A model generated the notes under the pieces. That model made no database searches. It was not told the origin of the DNA and saw nothing but the letters and a program-made list of their open reading frames with translations. From Flavihumibacter solisilvae (GTDB lineage Bacteria; Bacteroidota; Bacteroidia; Chitinophagales; Chitinophagaceae), in the NCBI RefSeq assembly GCF_000814475.1, contig NZ_JSVC01000001.1, positions 248,001-312,000 of the forward strand: a DNA stretch of 64,000 bases, in the 5' to 3' direction. Shown in pieces: positions 59,253 through 64,000 of the stretch. The position numbers were made by a program, and so were the translations under genes. Within the stretch, counting starts at the first letter, position 1. The number at the start of each line of letters is the position of its first letter.

Positions 59253-60383
59253 TCAGAACCAGCCCCGTTTGTTAAATACCCACAACATATAAATAGGGAT
59301 CAGCAGCATCAATCCAACCGCAATGTAAAATCCATAGTCGTTGTGCAGGTAAGGGATCTTGTCAAAATTCATCCCGAAAATACCACCGATCACCGTCGCA
59401 GGTGCCATAAGACAGGTAACTATCGCCATCACCTTCATTACCTCATTCATTTTCAGGTTCACGTTATTGATATAGAGGTCCTGCATGTTCACCATGATAT
59501 CGCGATAGTTCTCGCACAGGTCATAAGCCTGCATAATATGATCGTACACGTCTTTGTAATACTTGGTCGTCCGGTCATCGAGCAGGTCACTTTCACTGCG
59601 GATGATCCCATTCACCAGGTCGCGGACCGGTGCAAGGTTGCGCTTAAGGACGATCAACTCTTTTCTCAATGCACTAATTCTTGCCAGTGCCCTGCTGTTA
59701 CTGTTCTGGATCACCTGTTCTTCCAGCTCCTCGATACGCACACCGAGTCTTTCCATCACAAGGAAGTAGTTATCAACAATGTGGTCAAGCATACTGTAAC
59801 AGAGATAGTCGGCAGACCGCTGACGGATCTTTGAGGTGGAAATCCGTAGTTTGTCACGCAGCGGATTGAATACATCCCTTGATGCATCCTCCTGGAAACT
59901 GATTACGAAATCCTTTCCCAATACAATACTGATCTGCTCCTGTTCAACGGTTCCGTGCTGGTCGTTGAAATAAAGCATATTGAGTAGGCAGAACAATACA
60001 CCTTCCACTTCATCCATTTTCGGCCGCTGGTCTATACTCAGGATATCTTCCAGCAGCAGCGCATGCACGCCATAGTGATTGCAGATCGCTTCAACATCAG
60101 CCTTCCTGAGTCCATCCACGTTGATCCAGCTGACCCGGCCTGAATTCCGGTATTGCAGAAGCGGCGCCACTTCGTTATATTCTTTAACCTCGATTTCGCG
60201 ATCGTTAAAATCATACACATAGGCCCTGACCTCCCTGGCCTCTTCCCGCTGGGGTATGACCGTTGGATTAACATGAAGGATCTGTTTCGTCCTGTCAGTC
60301 CCGAATAGTGTGTTCAACCCAAGGTATCCGAGGTACCGCCTGGTTGGCTTCGTAATCGTTTTCCTGATCGCTTTACGGATCAT
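59253..60383 (-). CDS. corA: Magnesium/cobalt transporter CorA
   Basis: 376 residues. A large cytosolic N-terminal domain (1-300) with a long helix (RLGVRIEELEEQVIQNSNS), then two C-terminal TM helices. The selectivity signature is GIFGMNF (GMN near 336), followed by the short loop and the second TM (YIAVGLMLLIPIYML). It forms a pentameric Mg2+/Co2+ channel. The N terminus is basic (MIRKAIRKTITKPTRRYLG). Convergent with the GNAT gene, 8 bp between stops. Confidence 0.95.
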   Translation of the reverse strand: MIRKAIRKTITKPTRRYLGYLGLNTLFGTDRTKQILHVNPTVIPQREEAREVRAYVYDFNDREIEVKEYNEVAPLLQYRNSGRVSWINVDGLRKADVEAICNHYGVHALLLEDILSIDQRPKMDEVEGVLFCLLNMLYFNDQHGTVEQEQISIVLGKDFVISFQEDASRDVFNPLRDKLRISTSKIRQRSADYLCYSMLDHIVDNYFLVMERLGVRIEELEEQVIQNSNSRALARISALRKELIVLKRNLAPVRDLVNGIIRSESDLLDDRTTKYYKDVYDHIMQAYDLCENYRDIMVNMQDLYINNVNLKMNEVMKVMAIVTCLMAPATVIGGIFGMNFDKIPYLHNDYGFYIAVGLMLLIPIYMLWVFNKRGWF

Positions 60384-60487
60384 AGTCTGGCGGCTGTTTA
60401 ATGCCTGTCATAAATATACGCCACTGAAAATTATTGGATCTTGCGATGAGCCTGTAATCGTTATTTTTATGGCCTCGGACAAGTCAT

Positions 60488-61132
60488 ATGACAGAAGCAC
60501 TATTGAAAGGACTGGCACTCGGAAGCATACTTGCTTTATCGGTGGGCCCCGTTATTTTTACGATCATCAAACAAAGCCTGAACAATGGCAGGGAAGGCGG
60601 CATCAGTTTTGTCGCCGGCGTGTGGGCAAGCGACATAGTGCTCGTTGTTGTCAGCAATGCTTTTTCTGAATGGGTTAAGGCATTGCTCGAATACAGGAAA
60701 GCCATTGGGTATATCGGCAGCGTGTTCCTTATCGGAATGGGACTGTTCTATGTTTTCCTGAAAAAAGTAACAATCGCAAATGATGCGGGCGGAGAAGTGC
60801 AGAGATTCCGGAAACGCGATGTGGCGAAAATATTTTCATCCGGGTTCCTGATCAACACATTAAATCCGAGTGTAATACTGTTCTGGCTCATCAATGCAAC
60901 TGCCTTCGCGGTAACACATACCTGGAACCAGCGGCTTATTATTTTTTCAACCTGCATTGGCGTAAACATTGTTGCAGACCTGGCAAAGGTGCTGATGGCG
61001 GGGAAGCTCCGGAAAAAACTAACGTTACATAATCTTGCCGTTATCAATAAAATTTCCGGTGTGATTCTCGTTGGCTTTGGATTGGCACTGCTATGGACAG
61101 TCGTATTTTATCCTATTAAATTTGATTATTAA
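60488..61132 (+). CDS. LysE-family exporter
   Basis: 214 residues, about six hydrophobic helices. ALGSILALSVGPVIFTIIKQSL at the N terminus (the GP motif after the first helix), GGISFVAGVWASDI and the SSGFLINTLNPSVILFWL segment are LysE/RhtB signatures. It exports amino acids or related metabolites; the substrate is not predictable. No LysG-type regulator is adjacent. Confidence 0.9.
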   Translation: MTEALLKGLALGSILALSVGPVIFTIIKQSLNNGREGGISFVAGVWASDIVLVVVSNAFSEWVKALLEYRKAIGYIGSVFLIGMGLFYVFLKKVTIANDAGGEVQRFRKRDVAKIFSSGFLINTLNPSVILFWLINATAFAVTHTWNQRLIIFSTCIGVNIVADLAKVLMAGKLRKKLTLHNLAVINKISGVILVGFGLALLWTVVFYPIKFDY

Positions 61133-61173
61133 TTCATCCGTAGGGTGCCACCCGACGGGTAACAATATTCATT

Positions 61174-61740
61174 ATGTCAAAAACCATCCTTGTTGCTGTT
61201 TCACTCCTCCTGGCATTAGCCTCGTCGGCGCAGATGGAAGACTATATTATCCTCAAGAAGCCGAACAACCGGCATGTCGGCTCCTACTTTAAAGGTAGCC
61301 GCATTAGTTTTCAGCGAACGAATGGCCAGTTGTTTGATGGAATTATTGAATCCATCAGGAACGATTCAGTTTTTGTACGGCAATGGCAGGTACGCACGTA
61401 TATGACCCAATTCGGTACAACAAGGGTTGACTCCGCCGGCTACCTGGATTATGGAATGCATTACAAAGAGATCTTTACTATAATTCCAAATAAAAAAGAT
61501 CACTGGAGATTTGTTAAGAACGGATCGATATTCATGATCGCGGGTGGCGGTTATGCGCTGGTGAACCTGATCAACGGTGCCTATCTTGATGAACCGATAG
61601 ACGATCCGGACAATCTCCGGTCGTTGGGCATCGCGCTAGGGGTTGCAGCAGGCGGTTTCATTCTCAACCGCATTTATCACAGCAAAAAGAAGAAAGGAAA
61701 ACTTTATAAGATAGAATATATGCGCATGACTGAGCGTTAA
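61174..61740 (+). CDS. Hypothetical exported or membrane-anchored protein
   Basis: 188 residues. Signal peptide about 1-19 (MSKTILVAVSLLLALASSA). The mature part opens with small beta-like strands (GSYFKGSRISFQ; FDGIIESIRNDSVFVRQW), an Sm/SH3-like pattern often seen in Bacteroidota unknown proteins. It then has two hydrophobic stretches (about 118-135 and 152-168) and a basic C terminus (SKKKKGKLYK). No family was recognised. It lies 41 bp after the LysE-type gene and 56 bp before mtgA, in the same direction. Confidence 0.7.
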   Translation: MSKTILVAVSLLLALASSAQMEDYIILKKPNNRHVGSYFKGSRISFQRTNGQLFDGIIESIRNDSVFVRQWQVRTYMTQFGTTRVDSAGYLDYGMHYKEIFTIIPNKKDHWRFVKNGSIFMIAGGGYALVNLINGAYLDEPIDDPDNLRSLGIALGVAAGGFILNRIYHSKKKKGKLYKIEYMRMTER

Positions 61741-61796
61741 AAAAATGACTCCCTCAATTTTTATAACTTGCGCCACCTAAATAAGCAGGATCCTTC

Positions 61797-62492
61797 GTGA
61801 AAACAAAAGGTTTGATACCCCGACTCTGGCGATTCCTTAAAAGACTGTTGCTGATTTTATTTATCGGTCAGCTGGTCTATATCATTGTGTTGCGATGGGT
61901 CAACCCGCCGATCACACTGACGCAGATCGGCAACGCTTTCAGTTACGGTCTCAAACGCGACTATGTTTCCCGCGGGGAAATGTCGAAAAATGCGCGCCTG
62001 GCGGTTATTGCATCCGAAGACCAGATGTTTGCCGATCATAGCGGGTTCGACTGGAAAAGCATTGAGAAGGCAATGGATTATAACCAACGCAAGCCAAACC
62101 GTATCAGGGGAGCCAGCACCATCAGCCAGCAGACCGCAAAAAATGTCTTCCTGTGGCAGGGGAGAAGCTGGATTCGGAAAGCGCTGGAAACCTATTTCAC
62201 GTTCATGATCGAACTGGTTTGGGGAAAAGAAAGGATCCTGGAAGTGTACCTGAACGTAATTGAAATGGGCCCGGGCGTATTTGGGATTGAAGCTGCATCA
62301 CAGCACTATTTTAAAAAGCCGGCATCGAGGCTTACAAAAGCAGAAGCCGCCCGCATTGCTGCCTGCCTGCCAAACCCGAAAAAGTTTCTTGCAAGTCCGG
62401 CCGGCCGTTATGTGAGCAGCAGGAGTTTCGCCATCCAGCGACAAATGAACAACCTTTCTTCAGACCCGGATATCGCAGTTATCATTCAATAA
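61797..62492 (+). CDS. mtgA: Monofunctional peptidoglycan glycosyltransferase
   Basis: 231 residues, GTG start. One TM helix (about 13-33) anchors a GT51 domain: VIASEDQMFADHSGFDWKSI (catalytic Glu in ASEDQ), GASTISQQTAKNVFLW, KERILEVYLNVIEMGPGVFGIEAASQHYF and AARIAACLPNPK. It polymerises lipid II without a transpeptidase domain. In tight order with the preceding hypothetical; its stop is 1 bp from the convergent GT39 gene's stop. Confidence 0.95.
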   Translation: MKTKGLIPRLWRFLKRLLLILFIGQLVYIIVLRWVNPPITLTQIGNAFSYGLKRDYVSRGEMSKNARLAVIASEDQMFADHSGFDWKSIEKAMDYNQRKPNRIRGASTISQQTAKNVFLWQGRSWIRKALETYFTFMIELVWGKERILEVYLNVIEMGPGVFGIEAASQHYFKKPASRLTKAEAARIAACLPNPKKFLASPAGRYVSSRSFAIQRQMNNLSSDPDIAVIIQ

Positions 62493-62493
62493 G

Positions 62494-64000
62494 CTATTTA
62501 CTGATCTGCAGGGGAAGAGCTGCAGTGTTCTGGCTGAAAATGCCAGGCAGGCTTGTGGAGATGCCCAGCTTTGCGCGATATTCCCCTGGTGGCAGCTGGA
62601 TGGTATCCTTTGCTGAAAAAACCAGGCTGTTTCCACTGCTCAGGGTGGCAATTACCGGAATCCGTTTCTCAAGGCTCTTTCCCTTGAATATATCCAGGGT
62701 TATTTCCAGTGTTTGATTTTCTGGTGCTGCATTGAAACCAAAATGAGAGGCAAACGGGGCAGGATGTATATCTGCGGAAAAAACAGCCAGGCGGCCCTGC
62801 CTGATCTCAAGTTTGTCAGGATTGGGTTTAATCTGTACGCCGGAATAGCTCCTGTAATTGTCGAATACTTTTCCGTATGTAGGTCTTTTACGTGTTTCAA
62901 TAAGGGTGGAACTGGAATAATTTCCCATCTGGTCATCGACAACGAAAACCCTCCTTCCCTGCATCTCAGATTCCATTGGCCAGAAATTATAATTACTGCG
63001 CCGGTAAGTGGTGGTATTCAGCGCGAAGCTTGTATCACCAGTGTAGAACCAATATTTGGAAGGCCGCTGGTAGCTGTTGAAGAAAACAACCGGGAGTCCG
63101 CCGGATGCTTTCTTTATAGATGCGGCCCATACTTTGTTGTTGTGCATTTCGTCTTTGAAACGCCCGGTCAGTTGTGGAATATCAGTAATCATATATCCCC
63201 GGAGCAGGACAACTGCAATCAGTGCAGGCGGCATAAGCCGGTAAACCCATCGCGCATGCGTAAATGACTGCGACAGCCAGGCATGGGCCAGAATCATCAG
63301 TGGCACTAATGCGGGCACTGTCCAGTTTGCTTCCACTCGTCCTTTAAGTGTGCTGACCAGGAAGAACAGGTAAAATCCGGTCATACTATATTTTAGTGCA
63401 CGGGCAAAAACGTCACTGGTACGGAAACGGCCGGCGGCATACAGAAGCATCCAGCCAATCAGCGGCCCGGCGAGCAGGATCTGGCCGAGAATGTATTCAA
63501 GCGTAAATGAAAACCTGTAAGCAGGTGCATTACGCTCACGAAGGTGATATTGTACCGAAGGGAAATCATGTGTGTATTGCCACCAAAGGTGAGGGGCGAA
63601 CAAAATAATGCCGGTCATAGCCGCGAGCCATGCCTGCCACCGTAACGCGAGTTTTGGATTGCTGAACAGGGTAAGCAGAATGATCAGGATCCCGTGGTAT
63701 TTACTGTAAAGCATTAAGGCCATTACCACACCCAGCAACAGCGATTGCCCCAGGTCGGATTTATCAAGGAAACGACGGTATTGAAAGAAGAAAAGTGCCG
63801 TAAAAAAGGTAAGCGGAATATCAGGAACTGCAAGTATACCGCCGATCTGCAGCACACCCATTGAAAGCGCGATTGCATAAAACAACCTGTCGTTCTTTGC
63901 CAGTAGCATATGTTGGACCAGCCACAAGGTTGCAGCGTTCATAACTGCCATGAATAACCGTACACCAAGCTCGTTTTTGAAAATTGCAAAACCTGCTTTG
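62494..64000 (-). CDS. Family 39 glycosyltransferase (ArnT/PMT type), 5' truncated by window edge
   Basis: About 502 residues visible; the frame remains open to the window end (KAGFAIFKNELGVRLF precedes the first Met seen), so the N terminus with the catalytic Asp-Glu loop lies outside. About eight hydrophobic helices are visible, with PDIPLTFFTALFFFQYRRF and SKYHGILIILLTLFSNPK, typical of GT39 membrane enzymes that use polyprenyl-phosphate sugars. A C-terminal soluble region of roughly 200 residues (about 62494-63130) is periplasmic and beta-rich. It could add sugars to lipid A or exported proteins. Confidence 0.85.
   Translation of the reverse strand, partial: KAGFAIFKNELGVRLFMAVMNAATLWLVQHMLLAKNDRLFYAIALSMGVLQIGGILAVPDIPLTFFTALFFFQYRRFLDKSDLGQSLLLGVVMALMLYSKYHGILIILLTLFSNPKLALRWQAWLAAMTGIILFAPHLWWQYTHDFPSVQYHLRERNAPAYRFSFTLEYILGQILLAGPLIGWMLLYAAGRFRTSDVFARALKYSMTGFYLFFLVSTLKGRVEANWTVPALVPLMILAHAWLSQSFTHARWVYRLMPPALIAVVLLRGYMITDIPQLTGRFKDEMHNNKVWAASIKKASGGLPVVFFNSYQRPSKYWFYTGDTSFALNTTTYRRSNYNFWPMESEMQGRRVFVVDDQMGNYSSSTLIETRKRPTYGKVFDNYRSYSGVQIKPNPDKLEIRQGRLAVFSADIHPAPFASHFGFNAAPENQTLEITLDIFKGKSLEKRIPVIATLSSGNSLVFSAKDTIQLPPGEYRAKLGISTSLPGIFSQNTAALPLQISK

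Noticed and set aside
1-64000. Insertion sequences, CRISPR arrays, prophage or integrative elements
   Set aside because: No transposase, integrase, phage gene, terminal inverted repeats or spaced direct-repeat arrays were found on either strand.

Overview
The window reads as chromosomal DNA of a member of the Bacteroidota, most likely a Chitinophagaceae-like soil or water bacterium. Supporting signs are a GH97 glycosidase, a DUF2480 protein, a RecQ and a PIF1-type helicase with long C-terminal helical tails, a YbeY whose third metal ligand is Asp, several promoters of the Bacteroidota -7 type (TAnnTTTG), and little reliance on Shine-Dalgarno sequences. No insertion sequence, prophage, CRISPR array or integrase was seen. 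Nearly all of the DNA is core housekeeping content with short spacers.

Layout. 0-13 kb: the 3' end of feoB, an EamA transporter co-transcribed with a PIF1-like helicase, a short ssb, a zinc-finger orphan, a glyoxalase-fold protein, a CPA2 antiporter, a GH97 glycosidase, a divergent HxlR/DoxX pair with a nested palindrome between them, tRNA-Phe, and recQ. 13-24 kb: kdsD-manC (Kdo and GDP-mannose precursors), ridA, an AraC regulator, a methionine-type aminotransferase, and a two-component system (TCS1) followed by a universal stress protein and a TPR protein. TCS1 and the stress gene both have 11-bp-phased TTAAT repeats upstream. 23-35 kb, mostly minus strand: chrA, an AddB-like/AddA-like helicase-nuclease pair, and a second two-component system (TCS2) placed behind three exported proteins of unknown function. 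35-50 kb: dgt, nadD, feoA, ybeY, mnmG, a lipase-like protein, an RhlE-type helicase, nadA, a PpiD-like chaperone, DUF2480, kdsB, a sterol-desaturase-type hydroxylase, DUF2007 and dnaN. 50-64 kb: recX, an omega-amidase-like protein, nagA, an S41 peptidase, thiL, an inositol monophosphatase, a family 2 glycosyltransferase, a GH3-type adenylating enzyme, GNAT, corA, a LysE exporter, mtgA and the 3' part of a GT39 enzyme.

The strongest non-gene signal is that this looks like the replication-origin region. Two parS-type palindromes (37921-37936 and 37971-37986) lie directly in front of mnmG. The 673-bp gap between the divergent nadA and ppiD-like genes (43399-44071) holds one perfect and six one-mismatch DnaA boxes next to an AT-rich tract. 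dnaN follows 5 kb further on. ParB loading, DnaA binding and the beta clamp gene would thus sit within 12 kb. The second parS also overlaps the likely mnmG promoter.

The best candidates for an undescribed system are TCS2 with its three exported partner proteins and its own direct-repeat operator, and TCS1 with its stress-protein/TPR output operon. All functional calls rest on reading the protein sequences; no database search was run.
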